A DNA stretch of 47,678 nucleotides from Fibrobacter sp. GTDB lineage: Bacteria > Fibrobacterota > Fibrobacteria > Fibrobacterales > Fibrobacteraceae. The notes beneath the pieces were generated by a model. That model did not search any database. It was not told where the DNA came from and was given only the letters and a program-made list of their open reading frames with translations. Positions 8,579 to 17,397 of this stretch are shown piece after piece. Within the stretch, counting starts at the first letter, position 1, and each line of letters opens with the position of its first letter. The stretch lies in NCBI GenBank assembly GCA_017965445.1, contig JAGCPZ010000038.1, positions 1-47,678 of the forward strand, in the 5' to 3' direction. A program made the translations under genes and the position numbers.

Positions 8579-8990
8579 AAAAATAGGGGGTCTATATATA
8601 TGGGTCTAATTATACTCATTTTTGTGGATTTTGTCATTAGATATAAGCATATTTAATTGTGACAATTTATCAATATGTGAAAATTGCTTTTTTTGAGAAC
8701 ATTTTGGGCGTTTTGTAAGTGTAAAAAAATGTTCAAACGAAATGGATTTTTTTGATGATAATCTTGTTGATGTTTCGCTTTTGTTACATGCAAACCCGTG
8801 TAAATGCTGGAAATTGCACTGTTTTGTACGAATAAACGCTGTGTATATTTTATATAAATGAATGTTTTTCTTGATGTTGTGTTTTTCGTAACTTACGAAT
8901 AATCAAGGACTTACGAAAAACAAGACAAATTATTTGAAAATTTTTTGAGAAGAAATTGTTTGATACAAACTAAGTAAAATAATCGAAATT
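8579..8990. other. AT-rich intergenic region with an operator-like inverted repeat
   Basis: This 412-bp gap lies between the M23 peptidase promoter side and the end of the lipoprotein cluster. It is very AT-rich and has no convincing ORF. Its only clear structure is the 11-bp inverted repeat at 8881-8921. Confidence 0.5.
8881..8921. promoter_or_regulatory. Perfect 11-bp inverted repeat with an internal direct repeat
   Basis: GTTTTTCGTAA (8881-8891) and TTACGAAAAAC (8911-8921) are perfect inverted repeats with a 19-nt spacer. ACTTACGAA also occurs twice 18 bp apart (8891-8899 and 8909-8917). It has no T tract, so an operator is more likely than a simple terminator, though a terminator-like role after the lipoprotein cluster is possible. 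Confidence 0.4.
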
Positions 8991-9809
8991 TTATTCCATT
9001 GCGTCACATTCGGCTGCCTTTTGGTTTGTTTCTTCGAGAATTTTCTTGTGTTCCACACGAAATAGACTGTCAATTTTTAGAAAAGCTTCGATGTAGTTTG
9101 CGTCAATTTGGACTAATTCTTTACCCTCGCAATTATACCATGGAGGAACACCATACATTGCAAGATTCATTTCCATTTGAGAGATTGCGTATTTTAAATT
9201 CGAAATGCAGTTTCGTTTTTCTTCTGAAAATGTTGCTCCGTGTGGACTTGCTAGGAGGGAATCCAGTTCTGAATTGACAAAATGTCTTGCTTGATTTCTT
9301 TCCATTTTATCTACTGCGTATGTATGGAAATCATGGGAATCACTATGCAACTGTACCGCGCAATATTGCTCTGCGGAAACACATTGCCCAATGAGTCCGG
9401 TCGTGTCATGGCTCATGACGGATAGTGTTCGCTCAATGTCAAAAGATGCTTTTTGGGGAGGTTCCCTTTTGACGGACGATGAACTTATAGGTTCCTTACA
9501 TGAAATCGGGGCTTTTTCGCTGGAGGAACTTGCAACGCTGATAGATGAACTTGAAGGAATACTATTAAAAGCACTTGAATTTGCCTGTGCATCGCTAGAA
9601 CTTGAACGGGCCTCGGTTGACGAAGAGAGTTCTGCACTTGATGAACGCTGTTCGCTAGAAGAAAATGCTTCGCTTGACGATGAATTTTGATCGGCGATAT
9701 TGGGCGGGCTTACAGGAAAATCGCTGTTTGCATTGTCGCAGCAAATCCAGAAAAATGACGCACTGGAGAGAAATAGCTTGCCTAGAATACAACGAACTTT
9801 CGTGAGCAT
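8991..9809 (-). CDS. Ser-rich lipoprotein, tandem paralogue 4 of 4
   Basis: A 272-residue predicted lipoprotein with signal peptide MLTKVRCILGKLFLSSASFFWICC, then about 80 residues of Ser/Ala/Glu-rich linker. The globular part shares with its three upstream neighbours a TxGLxGQC...YC segment, a Cys before a helix, a (M/L)YGVP-(W/Y) block with a nearby Cys, an ID-x-x-Y-I-x-A segment and a C-terminal AECDAME. The conserved cysteines suggest disulfides in the periplasm. The start at 9809 is preceded by GGAGA; the longer frame from 9845 overlaps the upstream gene. The function is unknown. It is the last gene of the cluster. Confidence 0.75.
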   Translation of the reverse strand: MLTKVRCILGKLFLSSASFFWICCDNANSDFPVSPPNIADQNSSSSEAFSSSEQRSSSAELSSSTEARSSSSDAQANSSAFNSIPSSSSISVASSSSEKAPISCKEPISSSSVKREPPQKASFDIERTLSVMSHDTTGLIGQCVSAEQYCAVQLHSDSHDFHTYAVDKMERNQARHFVNSELDSLLASPHGATFSEEKRNCISNLKYAISQMEMNLAMYGVPPWYNCEGKELVQIDANYIEAFLKIDSLFRVEHKKILEETNQKAAECDAME

Positions 9810-9826
9810 GATTAAATCTCCAAAGG

Positions 9827-10483
9827 CTACTCTAGAGCGTCGCATTCGGCGGCTTGTTTGTTGATATACTCTAAATCGCTTCGGAACGAATCGCGGCTGC
9901 TTTGTTCATTTTTAAGTGCTGCGTTGATGTATTGATCGTCAATGAAAACACCTTTTGTAACGGGGGCGCATGCTGTCAAATTGTGGTCTTTTAGATAACG
10001 TTGATAATCTTCTTGCTTGGATTTAATTCGATTGTTTAAGTAAGCATCGTCAATATCTGGCGGTAAAACGATATCTTGAAACTCTTCTATTAAGGAAAAA
10101 TCATAACAATAGGGGACTCCATACAACGGCATTTCCGTTAGTGATAAACTTTCAGCTAATCTTTCATAACATTTACGTTCTGCGTCAGAAAGATTTTTTG
10201 AATTGAGACGTTCGTTAACTTTATCTCTTGCAGGTGCTTTTGCGTCATATCCATTGCTGAGAGGGGTGTGATAATCATCAATGACATCACAATAATCCCT
10301 TACTGAAGTGCATTGCCCTCTCAAACCGGAGGTGTCCGGCGGAGTCAACTTGGCCATTTCTTGCTCGATGTCAATTAAGGGCCCCGGTTCTTCCGCTGAC
10401 GAAGCGGAATCACAACTCACCCAAAAGAAAGATGCACCTGAAAGGAATATTTTCCCTAAAATTTGACGAACTTTCGTGAACAT
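9827..10483 (-). CDS. Lipoprotein, tandem paralogue 3 of 4, lacking the Ser linker
   Basis: A 218-residue protein beginning MFTKVRQILGKIFLSGASFFWVSC, with lipobox WVSC. Unlike its neighbours it has almost no Ser-rich linker and goes straight to the conserved domain: TSGLRGQC, DYC, RKCYERL, MPLYGVPYC, FIDDQYINAAL and the terminal AECDALE. The start is ambiguous: ATG at 10501 overlaps the upstream stop as TAATG and allows translational coupling, while ATG at 10483 has TTGGA upstream and aligns with the paralogues. I prefer 10483. An inserted segment (residues about 130-165, PPDIDDAYLNNRIKSKQED) duplicates the ID-x-x-Y-x-N unit, so the repeat may occur twice here. Confidence 0.72.
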   Translation of the reverse strand: MFTKVRQILGKIFLSGASFFWVSCDSASSAEEPGPLIDIEQEMAKLTPPDTSGLRGQCTSVRDYCDVIDDYHTPLSNGYDAKAPARDKVNERLNSKNLSDAERKCYERLAESLSLTEMPLYGVPYCYDFSLIEEFQDIVLPPDIDDAYLNNRIKSKQEDYQRYLKDHNLTACAPVTKGVFIDDQYINAALKNEQSSRDSFRSDLEYINKQAAECDALE

Positions 10484-10500
10484 GAGTTTTTTCCAATTCA

Positions 10501-11346
10501 TTATTCGAGTGAATCGCAGCGAACCGCTTTATTGACTGTTTCTTTGAAAATATCCATGTATTCTTCGTAAAAAAGCTCGTTTCTGGCTTCAAGCGCCCTG
10601 ATGTATGCTTCATCAATTTTTACGGAATCTTTGCCCTCGTTTTCATGTTCGCAAGAATACCATATAGGAATCCCATAATCTGGAAGCCCTTCCCACGAAC
10701 TGTATTTTAAATCGAGGATGCATTTTTGTTTTTCTTCTGAATATGTGACTGCTTGAGGGCTTTCAAGAAGAGAATCCAGTTCGTCATTAATCATCCTTTT
10801 TGCGGTGTTTCTGGATGAAGTGGGTAAAGCACTATCATAGAAGTTATATCGAACTCCCTGCAATGTTGTTCTGCAATAGTCCGAAGCGGAAACTTTTTTG
10901 CCCATTAAACCAGCAGTATCGGAGAGGGCTTGGTTTTTCTCTATAATTTGATCGATATCAAGAAAAGATACTTTGGGTAAATCTTTTGATGTAAGTTTGC
11001 TTGATGAACTTGCTGGGGTGTTTGATGAACTTGATTGTACGTTTTTGGAAGAACTTGACGGCGCTTTGTTGGATGAACTGAGGGCTGTTGCGCTCGATGA
11101 ATATTCCTTTGCACTTGAAGATGGCAGCGCATTTGATGAAAACGGCTCATTTGACGATGAACTTTCTTTGGCGAGGCTGCTCGAAGATGTATTCTCGTTA
11201 GTGAAACTGCTAGATGATGAATTTTGATCGGCGATGTTGGGTGGATTTACAGGAAATTCGCTGTTTGAGTCGGTGCAACCGAACCAGAAAAAAGCGGTGC
11301 ACGCGAGGAACAGCTTTCCTAGAATGTTATGGATTTTTTTGAACAT
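10501..11346 (-). CDS. Ser-rich lipoprotein, tandem paralogue 2 of 4
   Basis: A 281-residue protein with signal peptide MFKKIHNILGKLFLACTAFFWFGC and lipobox WFGC. It has the longest Ser-rich linker of the group, roughly residues 40-125. The conserved domain follows: DTAGLMGKKV in place of the usual GQC, DYC, KQKCILDLKYSSW, DYGIPIWYSC, KIDEAYIRAL and the terminal VRCDSLE. The first cysteine of the GQC motif is replaced by Lys, so one disulfide partner may be lost. AAGGA precedes the ATG. It is closest to the paralogue at 8991-9809 (both have NPPNIADQNSSSS after the lipobox). Confidence 0.75.
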   Translation of the reverse strand: MFKKIHNILGKLFLACTAFFWFGCTDSNSEFPVNPPNIADQNSSSSSFTNENTSSSSLAKESSSSNEPFSSNALPSSSAKEYSSSATALSSSNKAPSSSSKNVQSSSSNTPASSSSKLTSKDLPKVSFLDIDQIIEKNQALSDTAGLMGKKVSASDYCRTTLQGVRYNFYDSALPTSSRNTAKRMINDELDSLLESPQAVTYSEEKQKCILDLKYSSWEGLPDYGIPIWYSCEHENEGKDSVKIDEAYIRALEARNELFYEEYMDIFKETVNKAVRCDSLE

Positions 11347-11366
11347 GGTCGGTTCCTTCGGAAGAA

Positions 11367-12047
11367 TTATGGATTATCACATTTGGCTATTTTTTCGTTG
11401 ATACTTTCAAATGTTTGTTGTGTGACATAACGCTCAAGACCGTCATTCTTTTGGAGTGCATTGAAGTAAGCCTCGTCAATGTGAACTTCTCCAAAATAAT
11501 CACAGGATTCGTCGTATTTTTTTTCGCGATTTGGATTAGAACACCAAGAAACGCCATAGACGGGATACATTCCATTGCCGATGGCCTCATTGTAACATTT
11601 CTTTTTTCGCTCAGATAAGTTGATATTTTGTTTGATGTTGATCAGTGAGCTCAGTTTTTCCTTTGCTTTTCCTATGGCTCTATTTCTATAATTTATGGAT
11701 GCATTGTAATTTTCGATGGTTTCGCAGTATTGATTCTCGAGAATACATTGCCCTCTGAGCCCTGTGGTATCGGTCGGTGTTATTTTAGCCAATTCCTGCT
11801 CAACGTCGATAAAAGGTTTAGGCACCACAAATGAACTTGAATACGCAACGCTTGAAGACGATAGTCCTGCATTTGATGAAAGCTGTTCGCTTAAAAAATT
11901 TTTTTCGTTAGACGAAGAATTTTCGTTTGCGAAATTGTTTGACGGGCTTGCCGGGAACTCTCCGTTGGAATTGTCGCATCCGAACCAAGCGCATGCGGTG
12001 CAAAAGAGGAAAAATTTTCCCAGTATTTTGTGGAACCTTTTTGTCAT
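11367..12047 (-). CDS. Ser-rich lipoprotein, tandem paralogue 1 of 4 (first gene)
   Basis: A 226-residue protein starting MTKRFHKILGKFFLFCTACAWFGC with lipobox WFGC and a short Ser/Asn linker. The shared domain shows DTTGLRGQC, NQYC, KKKCYNEA, YPVYGVSWC, HIDEAYFNAL and a terminal AKCDNP. It has an extra cysteine (DESCDYF). It is the first gene of the four-gene cluster, with AGAAGG upstream of the ATG. The spacing of 20 bp to the next gene, and 17 bp or an overlap at the other junctions, indicate one transcript. Confidence 0.75.
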   Translation of the reverse strand: MTKRFHKILGKFFLFCTACAWFGCDNSNGEFPASPSNNFANENSSSNEKNFLSEQLSSNAGLSSSSVAYSSSFVVPKPFIDVEQELAKITPTDTTGLRGQCILENQYCETIENYNASINYRNRAIGKAKEKLSSLINIKQNINLSERKKKCYNEAIGNGMYPVYGVSWCSNPNREKKYDESCDYFGEVHIDEAYFNALQKNDGLERYVTQQTFESINEKIAKCDNP

Positions 12048-12173
12048 GGGGCAAACCTTCTTGTCTATAGATTAAAATAAATTAAATAGAAGGCTCAAAG
12101 ATGTTTTATCAATGTAAAATTTGCGTTTTTTCATTGAAAGATGATATGATAAATTTGTATGGTGTATTATATG

Positions 12174-12197
12174 CAAAAAAGGGGCCGAAGCCCCTTT
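12174..12197 (-). terminator. Terminator of the MBOAT operon
   Basis: GGGGC-CGAA-GCCCC with flanking AAA/TTT pairs; on the minus strand it is followed by six T residues. It lies 37 bases beyond the stop of the 12234-14105 gene. Confidence 0.75.
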
Positions 12198-12233
12198 GGT
12201 GCGCGCTCATAGTCCACTGCCGCGGCTCCGCCG

Positions 12234-14105
12234 CTAGAACTGGAAGTAAATGAACGGGCAGCTGTCTGCGCTCATGAACTGGTAGATGATAAAGATGATG
12301 AACGCGGTGGCAAGTACCATCAGAGGAATCGGCAGCGACGCAAAGATGATGCGGTAGCGGGACTTGACGCGCTTCGGAATCCAGTGAATCAGCATACCTG
12401 CGATGAACACGAGGATGATGTTGATGTGTTCCCAGGCAATCGGGAAAATCATGTCCACGCGCCATGCGGTTCCCATTTGGTGCACCATGTTCTTTGCCGT
12501 GTTCCATGCGACTTCGTTTGCTTCGGCTGGGTCGAGGTTCGAGCCGGCGCGGAAGAAGAGACGCGTAAACGTGATAAATACGAACGTGAGCGTGACGTTC
12601 CAGGCGGTCTTAATCCAGTCCAGCTGCTTTGAGTATTGTTCTGCTTTCTTTTCGAAGAATAGGTGGAAAATGATGGTCGAGTAAATGCCGAAGAAGAGAA
12701 CGCCGAACCAGACGGCGGTAATCGCGCATATGGGAATTGTGAAATGCTTATAGAGAATTGCGCTCAGCGCAAACAGGCCGAGAGCAATCGAGGCGCGGAC
12801 TGTCGCGCTGCGCTTGACCCAGAGCTTGTTGAACACCTGGCCAAAGCCGTTCAAACCGCCCCAAATGATGAAGTTCCAGCTGGCACCATGCCACCAACCG
12901 CCGACAATCTGCGTTGCCATGGCGTTCATGTTCGTGGTAATCGTCTTGCGGGATTCCGGCTTGAAGTAGGCGACAATCGAGATGTAGAGGAAGAAAACGC
13001 CGAGTGCGATGCCGACCCACATGCTTCCCGAAAGGAGTATGGCGACAAGGCTCAGGAATCCCATCCAGAAGAATGTGCCGACGGTGGCGTTTCTGTTACC
13101 GCCGAGAGGAATGTACAAGTAGTCGCGCCACCAGCTAGAAAGCGAGATGTGCCAACGACGCCAGAATTCCGTGGGGCTCTTTGCCTTGTAGGGGCTGTTG
13201 AAGTTCTGCGGCAGGCGGAATCCCATGAGGAGGGCAACGCCGATAGCGATGTCCGTATATCCCGAGAAGTCGGCATAGACCTGCAACGAGTAGGCGAAAA
13301 GCGCAATCAAGTTCTCGACGCCCGTAAACAGGAGCGGCGTATCGAAAACGCGGTCCACAAAGTTTGTCGCGAGGTAGTCGCTCAAAATGATTTTCTTTGC
13401 GAGACCGTTCAAAATCCAGAACACGGCCATGCCGAATGCACGGCGGGGGAGGAAATACGGCTTGTAGAGCTGCGGCACGAACTTGTCGGCGCGCACAATC
13501 GGGCCTGCCACGAGCTGCGGGAAGAACGAAAGGTAAAAACCGAAGTTCAGAATGTTGCTCACGGCCTTGATTTTGCCGCGGTAAATGTCGATGCAGTAGC
13601 TCATGGCCTGGAACGTGAAGAACGAAATACCGACCGGGAGGATAATCTGGTCAACGAGCGAGTGCGTCCCGAACAGTTCGTTGCTTGCTGCCGCGAAGAA
13701 GTTATAGACGTGTAATTCGATACCGGTAAAGTCGTAAAGCGCATCCAGGAAGAAGTAAGAATACTTGTAATAGCAAAGCACCAGCAAGTCGATGATGACC
13801 ACGATAATCATCAACAGCTTCTTTTTCCATTTAACTGTTGACTTTTCAATCCACTTGCCGATGAAGAAGTTCGCAATGACGCAGAAGATGAGGATGCAGA
13901 CGTAACTACCGCTCGTCTTGTAGTAGAAGAACAAGCTCGTTCCGAAGAGGAACGCGTTACGCAATAGAAGCTTGCTATGGACTATCGAGAATATGGCGAA
14001 GACGACCGCGAAGAATCCCCAGAAGTAGAACTGGGTAAAAAGGAGCGGGGAGTTCGGGTCAAATGCGAACGTTCGTGTCAGGTAGGGAATGATATAGTCA
14101 AGCAT
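12234..14105 (-). CDS. MBOAT family O-acyltransferase, AlgI-like
   Basis: A 623-residue polytopic membrane protein. About ten or more hydrophobic helices are visible. Segments such as SYCIDIYRGKI, FFPQLVAGPIVRA, DIAIGVALLMGFRLPQNFNSPYK, EFWRRWHISLSSWWRDYLYIPLGG and WWHGASWNFIIWGG are the MBOAT/AlgI hallmarks; the His of WWHGASW (about residue 405) is the expected catalytic residue. AlgI-type proteins move acetyl groups across the inner membrane for transfer to exported polysaccharide. It forms a same-strand group with two SGNH hydrolase-like genes directly upstream (gap 20 bp), as AlgI does with AlgJ/AlgX-type partners. The acceptor glycan is not evident. It is longer than typical AlgI (about 500), with an extra C-terminal membrane segment. 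Confidence 0.9.
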   Translation of the reverse strand: MLDYIIPYLTRTFAFDPNSPLLFTQFYFWGFFAVVFAIFSIVHSKLLLRNAFLFGTSLFFYYKTSGSYVCILIFCVIANFFIGKWIEKSTVKWKKKLLMIIVVIIDLLVLCYYKYSYFFLDALYDFTGIELHVYNFFAAASNELFGTHSLVDQIILPVGISFFTFQAMSYCIDIYRGKIKAVSNILNFGFYLSFFPQLVAGPIVRADKFVPQLYKPYFLPRRAFGMAVFWILNGLAKKIILSDYLATNFVDRVFDTPLLFTGVENLIALFAYSLQVYADFSGYTDIAIGVALLMGFRLPQNFNSPYKAKSPTEFWRRWHISLSSWWRDYLYIPLGGNRNATVGTFFWMGFLSLVAILLSGSMWVGIALGVFFLYISIVAYFKPESRKTITTNMNAMATQIVGGWWHGASWNFIIWGGLNGFGQVFNKLWVKRSATVRASIALGLFALSAILYKHFTIPICAITAVWFGVLFFGIYSTIIFHLFFEKKAEQYSKQLDWIKTAWNVTLTFVFITFTRLFFRAGSNLDPAEANEVAWNTAKNMVHQMGTAWRVDMIFPIAWEHINIILVFIAGMLIHWIPKRVKSRYRIIFASLPIPLMVLATAFIIFIIYQFMSADSCPFIYFQF

Positions 14106-14125
14106 GGTTTATTGGACTTGTAAAA

Positions 14126-15721
14126 TTATTGTTTTTTTGCTTGGATTGCCTGCGGAGCTTGTGTAGGTTCTTCAGCGGGGAGGTCTGCAATATGGTCAAA
14201 GTAAGCTTGCATCAACGCCTTGTAGAACATATCGCCAAGTAGCTGATAACCGGCAGTTTTGAAATGCACCTTGTCTTTCTTTGCCAAGTCGGCCTTTTCC
14301 CACTTGGCCATCGAACCAAGCCCACCCATGATGGAGAACTTGTCCCAAACTCCGGCCTTGTACTTATCCGCTAGCATAAAGAAAGCCTTGCGTGCGACTT
14401 CGCCGTTGGGGTGCTGCACGTACTTTTTCTTGCGGACCTTGCGGTAGGAGTCGTTGTTCGTTTCGAAAATGAATGCCGTCTTGGGGCTGACCTTGAGGAT
14501 CCGCTTGATAAGCATGTCGTATTCGTCGCGGAACTGCCTGTCGTTAAAGACCTCCACATTGGCGTCGTTGATGCCGATGGCGAAAATCACGAGGTCAGGC
14601 CTGTAGTAAGACATTTCCTTTTCGAACAGCGGACAGGTTTCTTCGAAATAGTTTGCGACTTTGGCACCGTTGATACCGACGTTCGAATATGTGATGCCTG
14701 GTGCGTTGTTCTCGGCAAGAATGCCCGTAAGTGTAAAGCGCGGACGAGGCGGAACCGTATCGACGGCTGAGGAATCTCTTTTGGCTCCTTGCAAATCTTC
14801 ATCACGGTTGAGGCAGTTCGTATCGAGAACGTCTTCGCAGTCGCCTTGGAACATGGAATCTGCGGCTAGTTCTGCTGTGCGGGAACTTGCAGACGGCAGG
14901 AGACCGAGAGAATCGCGGCGTAGAGAATCTGCCACGCGGGCGAGGGAATCGGCCCTTGCCACGGAATCCTTGAAGAGCGAGTCCGTAATGAAAGCCGCCA
15001 CTTCGGCTTGTTTCGTTGTATCGGCCCAGCGGAATGCGATTTGAATCGTGTCAATCGGGCGAGGACTCGTAAACACGAAGCTTTGGCTTGCCGAATCGAG
15101 CGTCCCGAATACGTCCATAGAATCTATGCGGAGAACCGGTGTAACGTTGTTGCTATCGCTGAATCCAAAAAGTCTGAAACTTGTCTCGCCCCAAATGGGT
15201 TCACTGTTGTATTTGTCCAGAAGGAGCGTGATTTCGGCACGCGGGTCGCTAGTGCTGATGGCGATGCCCAGGAGGCCTAGCGGTTTCGTGATTTCTTTCT
15301 GCACATTCTTGCTTTTATCCCAGATGCCCTTGTAATAGCTGGCGTAGCTCGCCGGCGTATTTGTCCTTGCAGCCGAATACGGGAACACGAAACCGCGACC
15401 CGCCGAAGCGCCCGGATATTCCTTGATCATGTGCTCGCGAATGCGCCCGGAAATAACATCGGCCTGCAAATGCGATCCTCCGATGTGAAGGATTCTTACC
15501 TTGCCCCTGTTCTCGAAAACAAGCGTGTCGAGTTTTTTAAAGAATGGCTCGAAACTCGCATTGCCCTGAGGGAACTGGATGGTATTCAAGGACGTGTCGA
15601 TAAAGTCATATTTCGAAAAATCAACATCATAGTAGCCTGGAGTGATGACCAAGTCTTTGGCCGAAACACTTAGACTAAAAAATCCGAGAATGGCTGCAAT
15701 GACAGCAAGCTTTTTTCTCAC
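14126..15721 (-). CDS. Secreted SGNH-hydrolase-like protein, probable O-acetyltransferase partner
   Basis: A 531-residue exported protein. The signal peptide is MRKKLAVIAAILGFFSLSVSA. The SGNH features are ILHIGGSHLQAD (Ser83, with Gly instead of the usual Asp before it), SNVGINGA (the Gly block), FAIGINDAN (Asn block) and KKDKVHF (the Asp-x-x-His). An insert of about 80 residues rich in Asp/Ser/Arg (about 245-330) separates the first and second blocks. With the MBOAT gene 20 bp downstream it likely forms an acetylation module for a surface glycan. The start is GTG at 15721 with a very strong GGAGGAGG ribosome site; the upstream gene stops on the preceding base. Confidence 0.8.
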   Translation of the reverse strand: MRKKLAVIAAILGFFSLSVSAKDLVITPGYYDVDFSKYDFIDTSLNTIQFPQGNASFEPFFKKLDTLVFENRGKVRILHIGGSHLQADVISGRIREHMIKEYPGASAGRGFVFPYSAARTNTPASYASYYKGIWDKSKNVQKEITKPLGLLGIAISTSDPRAEITLLLDKYNSEPIWGETSFRLFGFSDSNNVTPVLRIDSMDVFGTLDSASQSFVFTSPRPIDTIQIAFRWADTTKQAEVAAFITDSLFKDSVARADSLARVADSLRRDSLGLLPSASSRTAELAADSMFQGDCEDVLDTNCLNRDEDLQGAKRDSSAVDTVPPRPRFTLTGILAENNAPGITYSNVGINGAKVANYFEETCPLFEKEMSYYRPDLVIFAIGINDANVEVFNDRQFRDEYDMLIKRILKVSPKTAFIFETNNDSYRKVRKKKYVQHPNGEVARKAFFMLADKYKAGVWDKFSIMGGLGSMAKWEKADLAKKDKVHFKTAGYQLLGDMFYKALMQAYFDHIADLPAEEPTQAPQAIQAKKQ

Positions 15722-17359
15722 TTATACGCCTCCTCCGGCTTTTGGGGATTTTACCTTTGCCTTTTCTGCGTTCAAGTCGATTACTTTGGTTGTATCAGCA
15801 GTTGCTTTTTTCTTGTTCGAAATTTTGCGGATATCCTTGAGTTTCGAATCGTTTAGTTTATGCCGATTGCGGAACTGGAAGTAATCGTAATACATGTGGA
15901 GAGACGAGCAGAACAAGTCGCCCATGTTGGCTGCTCCACGGCGTGTAAAGTGGATATGGTCTGTAAAGCCAAGCGGAGGATTCCTTTTTACCCATTTTGA
16001 CATGGAGCCTTCGCCACCCATCACGCGGGTCATGTCCCAGTAGGCGAGCCCGTTTTCAAGTGCGACTTCGCGAAGCATCTTGATGGTCATGGCAAGGCCC
16101 GAATACGTCTGCCATCTGCCGCCAATCTGTTTTTCCATGTGGGCCGGGCCGATAAAGAGAATGTCCGCATCGGGGTTTGCCTTCTGGATTGCGTGAACTT
16201 GTCTGGTGATGAGTTTCCTGCTCCAATCAATAGTCTTTGCCGACATGTTCGGCACCATGTTTCCGCCGTATTCCATCATGATGAGCTTGACGTTCATCGC
16301 CTTGTAACATTCGGCAAGGAGCTCGTTATCGACCTTGTGGAATATGGTGCCGGAACTACCGCGCATGGCTACGTTATCCACAGCGATACCGTAATCGCCA
16401 TCGACCGAAATTGCATAAATTTCGTTACGGCCACTCATAGAAATCTTGATATTAGAAGTCGTGTCGGGGAGTTTCCATGTATAAACGACCAGCTTGGTAA
16501 GGCTATCTACAGTTGGCGGTTCGGCAGTAACCTTCTTGATTTTCGTCTTGAACTTGGGCGTGCCGTCCGCTTTTTCACCGACCTGTTCGGTAACTGCAAC
16601 ATCGTAAGTGAGGGTGAGCTTGAGTTTTCCACGCTTGCCGGCGAGAACCTTAATCGTCGAGTAGTCTCCCACGTGCGGATAAAATTCTTTGCGGCTCTCG
16701 CGCTTCTTGACGACAACGGATGCAGAACCGTTGAGATCGCCTATCTGCAACAGGAGACCATAACGATTGTGCGAAGCTTGGTCTTCTTTGTGCCCGAAAA
16801 TGATATAGCGTTGCATGTTGCCGCTGTTGGACTGTGCCGTGGACATCGATTGAATGTGCGCCACTGCTGGGAGCAGGCCCGGACCATGTCCGCCAAATTC
16901 TTTCTGCAAATCTTCGCGGATAGTCGAAGAAATACGGTCTTCTTCGAGCTGCGAGTCGCCATAGTGGATTACGTGAATAACGCTGGAATCCTGCTTCGAC
17001 GTCTGCAGATGCCTGAAGAAACGGTCAAACCACGTGGGGTCGTCGTTCGGCAAGTCGAAGCGGGAACGGCCTTCCCTAAAGAAGTCCTCGTAGTACTTGA
17101 GTGAATCCGAGTATGCAGCAAACTGCTTCTGCTTTGTTTCTTCCATCATTTCGCGGAAGGCGTCTTCTGGATCGACCGATTCGTCCTTGATGACGTTCCC
17201 GGCAGAGTCGGTAGCCTGTTTTTCGAACACTTCCGAGAGCTTTGGATAGCGCAGCGTTGTGTCGCCGATTTGAATTCCGTCTTCGGGATAGGCGAGCGCC
17301 ATCACGCCGAGGACGAGGAACAGTGAAAGTATGCTGAGTAGTGTTTTTACTGGTGTCAT
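15722..17359 (-). CDS. Secreted SGNH-hydrolase-like protein, paralogue
   Basis: A 545-residue protein with an N-terminal signal sequence (MTPVKTLLSILSLFLVLGVM). SGNH residues: IHYGDSQLEED (Ser136), a central Gly/Asn region (KLIMMEYGGNMVPN), LFIGPAHMEKQ and TDHIHFTRRGA for the Asp/His pair. It keeps the classic GDS motif, unlike the next gene's GGS. It immediately precedes that gene with no gap, so both are translated from one mRNA. The presumed role is an esterase or acetyltransferase acting with the MBOAT protein on exported polysaccharide. It may be the first gene of a three-gene operon; a REP-like palindrome separates it from hisS. Confidence 0.8.
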   Translation of the reverse strand: MTPVKTLLSILSLFLVLGVMALAYPEDGIQIGDTTLRYPKLSEVFEKQATDSAGNVIKDESVDPEDAFREMMEETKQKQFAAYSDSLKYYEDFFREGRSRFDLPNDDPTWFDRFFRHLQTSKQDSSVIHVIHYGDSQLEEDRISSTIREDLQKEFGGHGPGLLPAVAHIQSMSTAQSNSGNMQRYIIFGHKEDQASHNRYGLLLQIGDLNGSASVVVKKRESRKEFYPHVGDYSTIKVLAGKRGKLKLTLTYDVAVTEQVGEKADGTPKFKTKIKKVTAEPPTVDSLTKLVVYTWKLPDTTSNIKISMSGRNEIYAISVDGDYGIAVDNVAMRGSSGTIFHKVDNELLAECYKAMNVKLIMMEYGGNMVPNMSAKTIDWSRKLITRQVHAIQKANPDADILFIGPAHMEKQIGGRWQTYSGLAMTIKMLREVALENGLAYWDMTRVMGGEGSMSKWVKRNPPLGFTDHIHFTRRGAANMGDLFCSSLHMYYDYFQFRNRHKLNDSKLKDIRKISNKKKATADTTKVIDLNAEKAKVKSPKAGGGV

Positions 17360-17367
17360 GCAGAGAT

Positions 17368-17397
17368 GTCATCCCCGGCTTGACCGGGGATCTCCTT
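17368..17397. repeat. REP-like palindrome, GTCATCCCCGGC type, copy 1
   Basis: CCCCGG-CTTGA-CCGGGG preceded by GTCAT and followed by ATCTCCTT. It lies between hisS and the SGNH gene. A near-identical unit is at 19957-19986 and a degenerate array at 34376-34489. Confidence 0.7.

Noticed and set aside
8579..8990. tRNA or small RNA in the AT-rich gap
   Set aside because: No cloverleaf or T-arm pattern and no terminator with a T tract were found; only the inverted repeat at 8881-8921 is supported.
12663..13715. Plus-strand open frame of 350 codons inside the MBOAT gene
   Set aside because: The antisense composition is very charged (Glu, Arg, Asp) with no domain; the MBOAT motifs lie on the other strand.
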